The notes below the pieces were generated by a model that did not search any database, was not told the origin of the DNA, and worked only from the letters and a program-made list of their open reading frames with translations. A stretch of DNA of 64,000 nt from Oscarella lobularis (taxonomy: Eukaryota; Porifera; Homoscleromorpha; Homosclerophorida; Oscarellidae): positions 1,674,001-1,738,000 of the forward strand of contig NC_089187.1 in the NCBI RefSeq assembly GCF_947507565.1, in the 5' to 3' direction. Shown here piece by piece: positions 37,183-49,453 of the stretch (positions are counted from its first letter, which is position 1; each line of letters opens with the position of its first letter). The position numbers and the translations under genes are program-made.

Positions 37183-38159
37183 AGAAAGTTAATTAGTTCA
37201 AATGCAAAGTTTTTCAATACAGTTCACGTCTTGAAGATATCAAGTGTAATAGCTACCCATTTAATTATTACTGTAAATAGGATTACCATGCGAAGACGCT
37301 TTCACTGTCTTTATACGTTGTTTTGGGAGAAATTGAGCGCTAATGGGTCGGCTCTCATTTCTAACGACTTCTAACTTGTGCTCATGCTTGGGCACGTGAA
37401 GAATATAATACACAACTGAAATCTCATCCCCCATACTACCATACTTTTTGGTATCATAATTTATTTTTTACTTAGTAGTCGATTACCAGACAATGTTCAA
37501 AAATGTTTTCTGAACGAGCAAAAACTGTCATGACATTCTCTCTTTCGACGTTAACAAAATTTCATAAAACCAGTTCACTGAATCACGTGAAAAAATTTCC
37601 AAACCTTTAAAAGATTTTTACTCAAAGGAGATCACATATCTGTTTATGCTGGCGAGAGCCTCTATCACATTAATGCTCTTTACTCCTTCTCTGAGGCAAA
37701 CAAACTATGATCTCATAAAACTTTTACGTGTTTATTTTTGGTTTTACTAATGCGCTGTCGTTGGTATTAAAAACACGTGCAAGTTCTGCATTAGATTCTT
37801 AAACTGAATAAACGTTTGGCTGTTCTTATGGTTTAGGTTCTAAAAAGCACCATCTCTGCAAATGCGTAAACGACATGAGCCCCTTTTGGGTTATTATAAC
37901 CCTCTTTGTGTGAAAGAAACATATTAATATAAAGGTAATAAATAGTGAAGACTCTAAAATCAGTTTAATGTAGCATCAGAAACAATTTAGTCACCTCAAA
38001 CTCAGTTAACGATATTATTCCCTACATATGGAATAGCTGATAAGAAATTAGTTGGTACCGTAAAAGCTTAAAAAACATTTGACCTCAAGGCAATGCGTAC
38101 CGATAAAAACTGTAGCCATCATTAATAATAATATTACTATTCCGATATTTCACAACATT
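37183..38159. other. AT-rich intergenic sequence, no gene seen
   Basis: There is no supported reading frame here. A short stretch near 37530-37620 (TTTCGACGTTA.CAAAATTTCA, then AAATTTCC..ACC) resembles the sequence between the Cys-rich gene and NLR stop in blocks A-C (for example 3312-3385). This suggests the pseudogene at 38160 arrived with its flank. Confidence 0.5.
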
Positions 38160-39266
38160 TCTCTGCTAATCTTGAGAAGTCAAGTGGCAGTTCAAATATT
38201 CCTCAAGAGCAGTATCTTCGATGTATGGCCTTAACTATTATCTAATCTTGTGTGTACCTAGGTTACTTTGGCTTGGCTAGGATCTACTTGCATTCTGGAG
38301 ACCTGCGTAGCGTTAATTGAGCACAATGTAGAGCTTGGCTTCAAAGGTCAATCTATTGACAAAATGACATCCGACGAGATTGCTACGTACTGGGAAGGTT
38401 AGGCTTGAGTTGAGCGTACGCCGGCGTGTTCTCATTCAGAATTTGTTATTTAATTTATATAGGGATTTTTCTTCTGGCTTATAGCTTCCTTTTTCAAGGA
38501 CACTCAGATAAAGCGCAACGGCTGATTCTAATGATACTAGAAGTTCGAGATCGCTTGCCAACGACTGATCTATTCTATGGTACTTAGCAGCTAGTTTCTA
38601 CGTAGGCTGGAAAGACGTCTTTTGGTGTAGTGCTTTGTTCCTTCGGGCATATATACAACTTTCTGACCCAATATTCCAAGGCGCTGGACGTGCCCGACTC
38701 GGCACTGTCGCTTTGAAGTTTCTTCAGGCGAGAGAGATGATGTCGTGGTCAATCTGCACCTCGCTGTTTGTATGCGTTTAGATTTGCGTACGTCACGAGT
38801 AAAATGAGTGTGTTTCCTAGGTTACGTGGTCTATGGCCAGGCTTCGGATCTTTTAAACAAGCCGAAAGAATCTCACATTCACTTCACAAAGGGTCTTGAT
38901 ATGCTCAAAGCTTTACTTCCGGAGAACGACATTCGATTGGCCAATGGTCTTCATATTGTTTGCTTTTATCGCTTTATTGATCATAGAAGCTTTTGGTTTA
39001 GCTCTGCACGAATCCTGTCATTGTCTTCGCAAGCTCGGTCTGATTTCCGAATGGTGCAAGCGATCAAAGCGAGTTCTTGATATTGCGAAATCCGTTTTTC
39101 CGCCGGGAAGCATCAGGCTTCACAAATGTAAGATAATATGTATTTATTTAAAATGTCATGAAAGATAAAGGCAACATATCGCCGTCTATGATCAAGTTCT
39201 TCAGGCGGAGTGATCTCGAGTTTTCTATGACATAAGCTACATCTCACACTCATAGTTTACAGTGTA

Positions 39267-39298
<32 letters not shown>

Positions 39299-39669
39299 TA
39301 CACTTTCGTGTTTCAGCGTTAGTTTTTTTAGTAAATCGCCTTCGCCTCTGGTATTCCATTTTATATAAAAGCATTCTTTCTTTCTGGTCACGCTACAAGT
39401 CTTTTACACGCTGGCAGAACAGAGGAACTCATTGTTTATCCGAAAGAAATCCTTGCATTGCTTAATTGAGCTTTGGAGAGAGCTTGTCCGACATTGGCAG
39501 AACGCAAGAAGCGATCACGTATTTTCAGCAATGTTTTCAGCTATGCAATAATCTGTTTCTTTGTGGAAATATTGGAGCGGGCTCGGGCAGGCCTTTTATA
39601 ATGGATCGCTGTACTCATTCGGCGTTTAGTATATCTCGCTGCCGGAAGACTTGGCAATACGTACCTTAA
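38160..39669 (+). pseudogene. diverged NLR-like TPR region, plus strand, interrupted
   Basis: Plus-strand fragments match the TPR exons of the NLR copies in order: GYFGLARI near 38260, TSDEIATYWEG near 38365-38400, ERLILMILEVRDRLPTTDL-like sequence near 38520, and CFLGYVVYGQASDLLNKPKE at 38810. HFTKGLDMLKALLPENDIRL follows, then CLRKLGLISEWCKRSKRVLDIAKS (39015-39090), HKCKIICI (39120), TEELIVYPKEILALLN (39418-39465), and ESLSDIGRTQEAITYFQQ (39475-39535). Stops and frameshifts occur between them. Divergence from copies A-D is much greater than among those copies. An rRNA fragment (39181-39375) sits inside one exon equivalent. Confidence 0.75.
39181..39375 (-). rRNA. small-subunit rRNA fragment (probable nuclear mitochondrial insertion)
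   Basis: The minus strand contains the universally conserved core GGATTAGATACCCTGGTAG, flanked by GAAACACGAAAGTGTAGGGA and GTCTACACTGTAAAC. It also has CACTCCGCCTG downstream, and upstream the GAAGGCGA region appears as CAGAGGCGAAGGCGATTT. These correspond to roughly positions 690-890 of bacterial 16S rRNA. The AT-rich, shortened connecting segments fit a mitochondrial rns gene better than a bacterial one. It lies between two parts of one TPR exon of the NLR pseudogene, so it inserted there. It is not a functional rRNA gene. Confidence 0.75.
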
Positions 39670-39865
39670 AACCTGTTCGCTTTTCATGTCGCTGATTTGA
39701 ACTATTGTCAGTGAAGTAAGGCCGGCAGAGTTGCTGTCGTTGATAAAGATGTAAAAGTAGATGCCGTTATCAAAACTAAACGTCCAGAAATGTTTTTTTA
39801 ACATAAAACGTTACAACACAAATCAAGCAAAATAACTTAAACAAGAAATTAATAGACTATTTATT

Positions 39866-42415
39866 TCAATGCAGTAGTTTTTCCATGCTCGGTACAACTA
39901 CAAGAGCTACTAGTGACGCTGTGTGCACAACAACAAACGGCGCTTGTGCGCCTATGAGTTGCAGTGCCTTGTTTTCTCTAGGATTTGACAGTTTTGATTC
40001 TTTGTCGTCTTCTTTGTTGTCGTCGTTTGATTGCAAAGGTCGAAGTTTGTAAAATTCTTGATAATTTTGAAAAGCAATGAACAAAGATATGTTTTCCAAG
40101 TAAATTAGAATATATAAAGATATTACTTGACATTTTCGTTGGAAGTCAAGGTAGTTTACGTCAAATATCACGTAAAATGTAAAAACACCGCAATAGAGCA
40201 GATTGACGAATAGGTGCGCTATGAATACTTTTAGTGATCCGGGAAACAAATACTTTTCATGAAGTTGGCGTAGTTTCTGTAAGGCTTTATCGTCTTTTTC
40301 TTTCTTGTTTTGGTAAAAAATCAAGGTTGAGGAGGATAAATGAATGAGGACAAAAAAATTGTAAGTAATAGACGCCGTGATCATTATGAACACCATAACT
40401 CCATAGTGCACTCCTGCGCTGTTATTGCTGTACTCTCCAAACGCCCATCCTACTCGCAAATCGTCAGTGAATAGGATTGGTCCAGTTGACGCAAGTAAAC
40501 CAGCAAAAATTATAGCAATAAAGCCAATGACTAAAATTGGAAAACAAATTTTCTTCTTCAATTCTTTTAATACTTGCTCTTTGTCGTTTTCAATAATTTT
40601 GTCTAACTCGCCAAAGAAAGGAGCAATTCGCTTGAGATAGAAGTAGCTATTTAAAGCAAACAAGCAGACGTTGGACGCTAAGGTTACTGCAAAAAGAGAA
40701 ATAGCAGCCGATTCATTCTGGTTGTTCTTTATGTCTAAGCTCCTTGCTTTGTCTTTTTCGTATTGATACCAAATCTGCGATACACTTACCAACCATGGAG
40801 CTGTGAGCAGAGATATTTGCCCAACAGTGAATGTCACTGCTGCTGCCCGCCAAAGTCTCATTTTTTTTCCAAAGTCGACCTTCCAAATTAGTGCTATTGC
40901 TGGAATGAGTATCATTCCAAAACACAAGTGAATAGACCGCAGACTTTCGTGCGGACTAAGCTCCAAATACTTCACGCTAGTTTGCAGTTTTGAATCTTCG
41001 TTTTCACATGGATCTTCCGGCGACACCTTTTCTAGGAGTTCTTGCTTTTTTCTAGTTTTCTCTTCCGTTTTTGAAAAATCTAGGTCTTCTAAGGGAATAC
41101 CTTGAGACTGTACATCAGACGGTGACTCTTTTGATCCTAAAAGAAAATATCTCTTGTCTTTCCATCTTTACAAAAATTAAAGACTTACGCTTTGAGCACG
41201 AACACGCACAAAACTTTGCGCATAGACAAACACAATACTTTGCAGGTGAAAGAAGATAGAATATGCACATAGCTATTAGGCAAGCAAAAATTGCCCATGA
41301 TTCTGTGACTCCTCCGCTAGTGTTACAGTCAAGTTCTAACATAACCCGACCGTAAATCAATCTTCTGAGGTCTTTTATTGTATGCTGCTCTTTCATCCAT
41401 TTTATAACCATTGATGGATGAACAAAGTAAGCAATTTCAGTTGTTGATACATAAGAGAAAAATTTTTTTAGTGTTTCGGTAGCACTTTCATTGGATTTAA
41501 AGTAGTCTTCGCTGACAACTACGGTCATGGGTTGTCGAGACTGCCAGAATCCGTTGAATGGTTGATGAGTTTGGTTTTGACTTCGATAATCAAAGTTGTT
41601 GTATAGAAGTTCTAAAAGAGTCTCGCTACTGTTCTCTTCACGGATTTTATTTTGGCATTCCGCCAAGGTGTAACAATCTGATCCAAATTTAGTAAACATG
41701 GCATTATTTGGCAGAATCCACTGATCTTTATAGCGTCCCGGGCAAATAGGTGTAGCTCCTTGGAGGATAGACGGGTCGTTGCTACACAACACTGTCAGAT
41801 GGTTCAGCAGAAAGGGATATAAAGGTCGTTTAGTTTTGTAGGAAAAATCGATTGTAAGGGGCAAGGAAACTTTTTCTATGCTTTCGAAGTCATGAAACAG
41901 TTGTTGCGTTCTAACGTTGTAAAGAGCGTCAAACAAGTTGTTGTTCCACGAGTAAAGTGGTGAACGAAACACGGTCCAGGTTGTATCTTTATCTCTCTCC
42001 TTGTTTAGGCCTACATACATAGTACTACTTTTGTTGATAACTTGTAGCCAGTCTTCTCTTGAGGCGTTGGAAACGATTTCTTTTCCATCATTTGGGTAGG
42101 GAATGACGTGAAACCGACTGTCATCTAAAGCCTTCTTTACATTCGGGGAAGAGAGGTTGCTTGCAAAATACGCTATTTTTGCTTTGCAAGACTCGTCAGT
42201 ATAGAAATTAATTTTGATGTCTTTTACTGCTTCATTTAGGTGTCTGAAACTTTCGTTTGAAATGTCTCCTTCGACAACAATGATAACGAAAAATGGGTTT
42301 TGGGAATAATCATTTCTATTGGGCACGTATCCAGGACAGCAGCAATCGATAGTGCAGTCACAGTCCTTATCGCTGGTATCACAAAAATCTTGAGCGACGG
42401 CAACAAAATTCCAGA
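39866..42415 (-). CDS. multipass membrane protein with large extracellular N-terminal region
   Basis: Two main exons, about 41189-42415 and 39866-41136, join in phase (SKR|SKESP). The N-terminus begins with a hydrophobic segment (LIFFWNFVAVA) and a Cys cluster (CDCTIDCCC), vaguely like tectonic-type motifs. About 330 residues of extracellular sequence follow. One membrane span (SWAIFACLIAMCIFYLL) comes next, then an acidic/lysine-rich loop and about seven or eight more hydrophobic spans in the second exon, ending LVALVVVPSMEKLLH. No upstream ATG is found in frame, so the first coding exon is unresolved. The family is not recognised and no enzymatic motif is seen. Confidence 0.65.
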
Positions 42416-42427
42416 AAAAAATTAACC

Positions 42428-44114
42428 TGTAAACAAGGAAAACAGAGTAAACAAAGCAGATGTCGCAGCTGTATCATTTAATTAGCCGGGGAACTAGTGG
42501 TTTAGTTATCTTGATTACATGCATAGTTAGGTCCTATTACGGAGGAGTCGCTGTCCTCCTACATAGTGTTTTCTCCGTAACGCCCTCTTTGTGCTTTCTA
42601 GGCATGAACCTGAAAGCTCGTTGGCTACGGTAGTTGTGATCGAATCAATAGCCGTAAGACTCTTTAATTAAAACCCAACATTGGAAAATCGTGTTGTGCA
42701 CAAAATTCACGCAGTTTGTCGTATATAGGTTAGGCGAATTCTATTTTGAGCGCTGAGGTACGTACCCAAAAGCTGCTGCTAAGCGGACTGACATATTTGA
42801 ATTTGTCATTTTTGGCCTCAGATCGATGTGATTGCTTTGCGTGGAACCAGAGCGTGACTCGCCGTTTAGGGTAACGGTTTACAATGCGAGTGCGTATGCG
42901 CAATTATCTGCATATTATAATTTGTTTGTGGTGGATTCACGTGGTTCAAGTCGTCTCCTAAGGAAGGATTGGCCACAGACTGCTCGATCACGTTAATGAT
43001 TTTAACGCCCTACGCGAAACCAACGCCCAACGGTGACACGGCGTAGATACGTAAGGTCTCATTTCACTATAGCAGTTCGACCTAGGCGTTTCGCGTAGAC
43101 CTAGGCGTCTCTCGCGAAACGCCTCTACAAGTGTGGGATCGGCTCGGGAGCGTCATTAAGCGCGTCATAGTCAATAACGTCTTACGGAACCATCGTCCAT
43201 TAATTATTGAACCTTCCGGACCACGTGAATGGGCGTAGCCGTACAGAACATTCCAGCAGGGATCCCTGCGACGGGGGCCATCCGGGCCCACACCGAAGCG
43301 TCTTTGGTTATGCAAACACTGTTTCTATGCTAAAGAATTTAGATTGATCCAGCCCGCTCAAGCTTCACTTATGCGAGTGAACGTCATCGGAGCTTAGACG
43401 GTAAACCTATTCGCAATGAGGACCTCATCAGACTGTATCAAAGCTGATAAGTACCGTACTTTCAAGCAAAAAACCGTGGGTCCGCAATTTCTTAAATTGC
43501 TTGCTCCGCGAGACCCCCGTTCTGTTCTCACCTAAAGTGCCTACAGAAGAAAGGGTATTTTCGTTGACCCTTCGTATCTTTTTTTCTCCTTACTTTGCAT
43601 AAACGATTGAGCTTGGCGGGGCGTCCACCGCCCTGCTGCGCCGACGACGATTCCATCAAATCAAATAATCCATGACGTCAAATTTTCTAGACGGCAACGT
43701 ACTCACCACTTTTAGAAGCACACGACGATTTCAAAAGGCGAAACGTAAACGCTGGATCGATCGAACCGGAGTGCGTCTACGCGCCGCCAAGACAATCTCA
43801 AATATAGACTAAGCAATGACCTGCATTACTTTCCCCTACGAATAAAATATCCTTAATTAACCTTTATTCTCTTGCTCTGTGCAAGACTTCTTCTTACCTA
43901 TGGTTCTGCGTTCTCGCAATATGGACTCATATCAAATTTAATACGTGTCTACCTACTACATGGAGAAAAGATTTGATCTCTTTTGCCCGATTGCTTCTCG
44001 CTTACTTTAAAATTGCACTGAAAACGTAGCAGAGCAAATGCCAGGATGTCAGGCGCGGTTCTCAGTCAGCATCTTTCAATGGTGTCTACTTTTTGACGGC
44101 AGCCGCCGCAGTAG
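42428..44114. other. intergenic sequence, no gene seen; short hairpin at 43084-43124
   Basis: No reading frame with recognisable domains or splice structure was found. A hairpin with 12-base arms (AGGCGTTTCGCG at 43084-43095, CGCGAAACGCCT at 43113-43124) is the only distinct structure. Confidence 0.5.
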
Positions 44115-45322
44115 ATCATCCATGAAATGTTCTTGAAAATTCTGACTCTGCCACACACGTTGCATTGACTTTGCAAAATTTATACTCTGTCTCTATGACT
44201 ACCTGACTAGACGATACATCATGCCGATGATTTTCTCTCCTGACGCTCCAACGAGTGACGACTCGATGGCGAAGAAAGGAATTCAAATCAACTCCTGAAC
44301 GCGTCTGTTGAAGAGCCTAAGAACAGAGACCGTCTCATTGGCCTTGTTCACTTTTTCCACTCAAACCTCCTTGGACATCTTTGCGCAAAGCCTATCTGTC
44401 TACTAATAATCCAGTAGATGCTGGAGTTCGGTAAGAATTTTTCTCGCCTACACCCATGAAAAACGAAAATTAATTAAAAATATGACGTCATAGTCACAGT
44501 AGACGTCAATTTTAAATTGGCATAGAAAGCAAATTTCACGGTAAGTACACTTGGGAATCCAGTTCCTGACATCTACAGGTAGTCCGTAGATCGATAGAAT
44601 GGTCAATGCGTAGTTGCAGAGCATTGTGAGTGTAGTCACGAGCGCGTTTTTCTTAGCCTCGGAACTCGGGCGCGTGGTGTAGAATTCGTAGGAGAGCGTT
44701 TTTCGATAGCACGTCGCTCCCAGGTTGTCTAAACCGCTCGGATTCGAGCTTCATCGCCGTAGGAATAAGAATAGCTCTCTTTCTCTTCGTAATTTAGACA
44801 ACGGCTCGACGAATTATAAGAGCACGGGCCCCGGAGTTCGCGGCGTCAGGGCCCCCGATCGAAATTTCGCGAACGAATCACCTGCAACAGAAAAACGATG
44901 AGAAGTGCGGATTCGTTCCAGTCGGCGACCTGTCCGCCAGGCGGCCTGCCGCGAGACGTTCTTCCACGGGAAGGGACGCGGATAAATAATCACGTGCATT
45001 CAGTGTTGAATTATCAAATAACTTCAATCGCTCCCTTTTCTCGTGCTGTGACAATGAGTCCAGACCCTCGCCTTCAGTTCCTATTCGTGATGCAGATAGA
45101 TACTGTGTACTGTAAGTGTTTCTTCACGAAGAATCTACTGACTGAAAATCAACTGATCGAAAACTGTCTAGTTCGCACAGAAATTTCTAATCGAAAAAAA
45201 GAAAAAACAACAACAAATCCCAAAAAGCACATGCACACGCAATATCAAACCTTGCGGTTTACACGAACTTCTTTTCATCTTTCAATTCGTCCAAATGAAC
45301 ATAACGAAACTGTTTCTCTGCC
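44115..45322. repeat. 1.2-kb dispersed duplication, copy 2
   Basis: Partner of 35980-37182 in the same orientation. It contains the same KLESERFRQPGSDVLSKNAL-type minus frame, here closed earlier by a stop. Indels differ between copies throughout, so neither looks maintained as a coding sequence. Confidence 0.6.
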
Positions 45323-45411
45323 TGATGCACTGAAGGAGTATAGGAAACGTTAGTAGCAATTTGAACGTATCCCTAGTTAACAGCGAGTAAGTGTTTCTTT
45401 CAGTTAATTAA

Positions 45412-47664
45412 TTACAGTATCCTCCAACGTACTGGTCCTTGCATCAAAACTGGATTGACGAATGATACACCATCAATAACAGGTACAGCAAACCCAGTAG
45501 CGCCGTACTCTGTATATGACAGCGTAAAAATGTCAGACAATCGACAGGCAATGCTTACTGTTAAGCTTAGGAATAAGCACAATCTGAGACACAAAATTGA
45601 CTAAAACTTCAAAACTAGCAGCCTATAGAAGCCAAATAGCATTTTTTGTAAAGTTAGAGTCTCAACCACGTAATTTGATACGCACCTTGATGTCTCCAAC
45701 ATTAGTAGAAACTACACTAATGTCTGACCTAGTCGAATGAATTTATTGAAGAGATTGCACGGTATTTTGTATAGTACTTGAGATATGTAGCATTGGCGGT
45801 GACTATCTCCTTGGTGCCGCTCTTTGCAAGAGCTGCACGAACAGTAGCACGCATGACCTTAACAAATACAATTGAATCGACTTACGGCGAGCAAGAAAAT
45901 GTACTTTCTTACTACTCCAAGTGTGAAAGCCTCGACTTTGGTTGCGTTGTCTACCAGAACGTAAAACACCGCTTCGCCGGGAGCGGTAAAGTTTATGAAG
46001 GACGACGTTATGTTTATATACGGAGCTGACGTGGCGTTAACAAGGACTTGAAGAGCCTTGTTAGGGTACTTGCTGTAAAGCTAGCAAATAAAAGAAAAAT
46101 AGAGTAAGTGCTCATGCAGAAGGAAACTTAGGTTACCCCAGGAGCAAACTCTTTGAAAGAATTTGTATCAAGAGAAAATAGTGGATTGCTCGGAATCTAG
46201 GGTTTTGGAATAAAAAAGCGTCAGTGTGATGCTGTGAAGTCGTACCATGCTTTGCGTGATATTGATCTTCAAAACTCCAGCTTTCTGATACACGAAGCCG
46301 GCCGTATTTGCCACGTAGTCCGTTATCCAAACAGACAGCATTGAGAACGATGCGATTGCATTTGTTGGAGGAAGAGGCGGCGGTTGAAAAGGAGGATCAC
46401 TAGGATCCGGAGTGTAAATAAAATCGCACTAGGCAAACAATTAATATTAGTTTTTTTGATCGATAAGAATGGCATATACGTACGTACCTTATGAAGCGTC
46501 TGCATGAACGTAGAATTAAAAATTGGTGCTTGAGTCAGTGCTAAATTAATTTCTGCATCAGAAGAAACTTTCTGCAAAACTGAAAAAAAGTTTGGTTAGG
46601 GATCTAGATTAATATGAAGACACAGTACTAACGTGGAAGAGTTGATAAAGATTTGTTTGCCTCAGTGTTAATTGCATTCGTGGCAGCACTGCAAACCTAG
46701 TTTGTTAAACATCTCTTATGTAACTAATCTGCCAGAAGGGAATTATGATTACCTACCGATTTTTCCATACTGCCTTTGAGCCCATCTGCTATATTATCAG
46801 CAAACAGGTTGTAAAGCCAGCTGAAACAACACACTGCAGTTTTAAAAAGACTTTTGCCCAACGTTACGTGTCATACCTAGCTCCACCATGAAAGTGAACA
46901 TCCAAGTTACCAATGACAAAACTGCAGCTTTTGTCTGAAACTGTGGGGTGACCACTGCTGTCAACACCTGATCAGACAAGATACCATTTTTGCAAGTGCC
47001 CAGATTTCATTTCACTCTAAAGTGTGTACGCACCAAGGCTAACAACCGCCGTCAAACTGACATCGCTCGCAGACACATCTGCACTTCCGCTATCAGAGAT
47101 GTGAATCCTAAAAGCGGTTCTCAATAAAAGGTCCCAGAGTTTGGATTTCCCTTGCCAGCCGTGATTGCTATAATGCCAATTCGCCGACGCTGCGATGGAA
47201 ACGCCCGCTAGAGAAATTTCGATGCCTGTGCTCGCGACTGTTTTCAAAGCGGATGAAGCAATCGAAAATTGCGTTAGTCTTATGCTGAAAGAGAAACGGA
47301 AAAGTGGAAATCAAAAGGCGAAACGAAAAGCCGCTGCCTGCAAGGCAGACTAAGGCTTTCGGTTTCAGTAGCTTTCGGTTTCTGTTTTGCTCTTCTCACT
47401 TTGTAAAAGAGTAGTCTATGCCACCTATTACAGGTACGTGAGCTGATCCACTTTGGTCTGGGATAGAAATGCTTTTGAGTTCATTCACAAGAACTGGGAC
47501 TCCAACTTGGCGGACTATGTCAGGAGGTTTTCGTCATTTTTCGCTTTGCAATGGCACTAGACTTACCGTCCTAGCTGCGTTATTTCTGTTCTAAACCCGG
47601 GATTGATAAGGAAAACGACGTGCGAGTTGCAAAGAACGAGAAAGAGCAAGGCCAACGCTGCCAT
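45412..47664 (-). CDS. BPI/LBP-like lipid-binding protein, copy 2 (14 exons, 8-base loss in exon 1)
   Basis: The minus-strand exons are 47567-47664, 47400-47514, 47034-47284, 46877-46967, 46757-46820, 46633-46696, 46488-46579, 46246-46428, 46137-46197, 45913-46080, 45779-45857, 45686-45728, 45559-45622 and 45412-45509. The product has a signal peptide, INPGF, NELKSISIPD, GIEISLAGVSIAASANWHY and a hinge region with PPLPP. The C-terminal half has NTAGFVYQKAGVLKI and MIPSNPLFSL, all aligning with vertebrate BPI/LBP motifs. The protein should be secreted and bind lipids or LPS. At the end of exon 1, eight bases that encode LDY in copy 1 are missing, so the normal splice would shift the frame. It is otherwise intact, so it could be a recent pseudogene, an allele or a sequence error. 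Confidence 0.8.
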
Positions 47665-48102
47665 AATACACGGAACAGAACAGTAGCCAGACCTTTCTGA
47701 GCGCTCTGTGTCCCGTATAACGGTGCGGCTCCGCCCCAAATGCTCCTGAGGACCAATTAGCGACTACCCCAACGACGGCGGCACTCTCTTCCAAAAGAAC
47801 GGCGACGGCACTCGGATCGCGTCCAAATCTCAAAATGATTTCCCATGGACGCAATAAATAATACAATTCTATCGTATTCTCGAAAAGTCATGCCGGCGCT
47901 ATGAGCGCTCGCTCTCACTTGCACGATCGCGGCGGAGAAGTGTACCTTGTTTGGCAAGCGTGCTTAGACCCTCAGAGAGGACGAATATATTACCGTATCG
48001 ATTTCAACAATAGCTGATCCGCCTAATACAACCAGAGCCTAAGAAACGACACGTCTAATTAAATAGGAAGATTTTCCCTGTGCTACGGGGTCGGGGTACC
48101 AG
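47665..48102. other. 5' flank of BPI/LBP copy 2, no supported gene
   Basis: Similarity to the copy at 1-809 ends near 47684. A minus frame at 47757-47957 (MPNKVHFSAAIVQVRASAHS) is open but has no recognisable domain or neighbours in splice phase. Confidence 0.4.
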
Positions 48103-48318
48103 TTGAAGGGATTCGAGATGAGGAGGATGCCAGAGTCCGCGGATGCGGCCGTGATAAAGAGACGCATCGGCTCCAAGGAAGAAGATTCCCACGCCACTCA
48201 CCAACGCGTAGACGAACTCAACTCGAGAGAACCCATAGCTAAAGAAGAAGAAATAGAGAGGCAACTGGATTCTCTAAACGCACGCTTACGGATGATCTGG
48301 GTCGGGTTTTCCTATTGA
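48103..48318 (+). CDS. short uncharacterised ORF, charged/coiled-coil like
   Basis: A frame beginning near 48103 reads KGFEMRRMPESADAAVIK, then a polar segment, then EEEIERQLDSLNARLRM and a stop at 48318. The composition (Glu/Arg/Leu heptad-like) is more protein-like than its surroundings. There is no good start context, no splice partner and no homolog that I recognise. It may be a 3' exon or chance. Confidence 0.25.
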   Translation: MKGFEMRRMPESADAAVIKRRIGSKEEDSHATHQRVDELNSREPIAKEEEIERQLDSLNARLRMIWVGFSY

Positions 48319-48561
48319 GTTTGCTATATAAAACACGTGTACTTATGTATATAAAAGATTTTATCTAGGACCCTTCAAAAGAGCCTAGGAACAGAGCAAG
48401 TGTCCTGTACCTGATTTAGCATATGGACGAATGTATGGCTTCAGCAAGCATGCTCGATGAACCGCTATATAACCAAGCGGCCAATTTGAACATTGCTACA
48501 GCTGCATTGCTGAGAAAAGAGAAACAAATGTAATAATAATTATTTTTGAAGACCCTGCGTT

Positions 48562-48598
48562 TAATTAATTAATTAATTATTAATTAATTAACCTTAAT
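48562..48598. repeat. (TTAA)n simple repeat
   Basis: A run of TTAATTAATTAATTAATTA-type units, palindromic by nature, in gene-free sequence. Confidence 0.8.
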
Positions 48599-48790
48599 AT
48601 TGCATTTGACGATTTTAGCTCAACCAGTAAAAATGAAAGTCTACGTCTTTCTCGTGGCCAAACACCTAAGAAATAACAACGAGTATAATGTATTGAATTA
48701 CAAGAAGAGATTTTGTGTACGTGCCTCGAGATGAACTTCTTTTTTCGACTGATCTTTGAACGATTTTTTCAGATGTCCAATTGTCCAATC

Positions 48791-48796
48791 CTGAAA

Positions 48797-48826
<30 letters not shown>
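48791..48826. repeat. (AAAT)n microsatellite
   Basis: At least eight tandem AAAT units. The hydrophobic LIYLFIYLFIYF frame on the minus strand is a translation artefact of this repeat. No gene is supported from 48319 to 49453, although the last few hundred bases should hold the promoter of the CARD gene. Confidence 0.85.
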
Positions 48827-48827
<1 letters not shown>

Positions 48828-49453
48828 GATTATCGCCTAAAAACATCACGTTTTCGTCTTCTTTCGTCTTCTTCCAATTCCCTATCGAGAGCCTCTTGAC
48901 TTTCCCAGACGAGCAAAGCCCTAAACGAGACTTCCAAGCAAAAATAACTACTCTTCTCCATGAGGCTCTTTCGTCGCCCTTTTGAGTCTTGTCGATGCGA
49001 ATTCGCGGAGATTGCTCACCGTTCTTTGTTGTTTTGCTGTAGAAACGGCTATGATGAGTCGCGTTTTGACGAAGGAGAGCGATCGGCTCGTAACTATAGC
49101 GTGCGTTATAGGAAAGCCTCCGCTTTGACGTCATCGATTCAAATTCCTAATTGCAATTCGCCACCTGTGACGATCCCTATCTCATTGTCGTTCTCTCTTC
49201 GTTTCCCTCGTCACATCGTGTAATTTTGCTAATGCAGAACGTCAATAATTGTGAATTCCACTCCAAACCAAAAATCAAATCAAATCTCTAGCAATTTCAC
49301 TTGTTTTTGTTACCAGGGACTCTTGTGGGGATTTCTCCGAACCGAGCTCACCTTACATAATTATGCGACCTCCCCAAATTCCCCTCATTAATTGTTCTCT
49401 CAGCTGCCGTCGATCGCCGTCATATCTCGCCTCTCCGCTCTTAGCTTGTCCAA

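Noticed and set aside
39181-39375. Functional rRNA gene or symbiont contig
   Set aside because: Only about 200 bases of one domain are present and both flanks are NLR pseudogene sequence.
43082-43315. 77-codon minus frame
   Set aside because: No homology recognised, includes a hairpin repeat and has no neighbouring exons.
48769-49134. Minus frame with a hydrophobic C-terminus
   Set aside because: The hydrophobic part is translation of the AAAT microsatellite; the remainder has no support.
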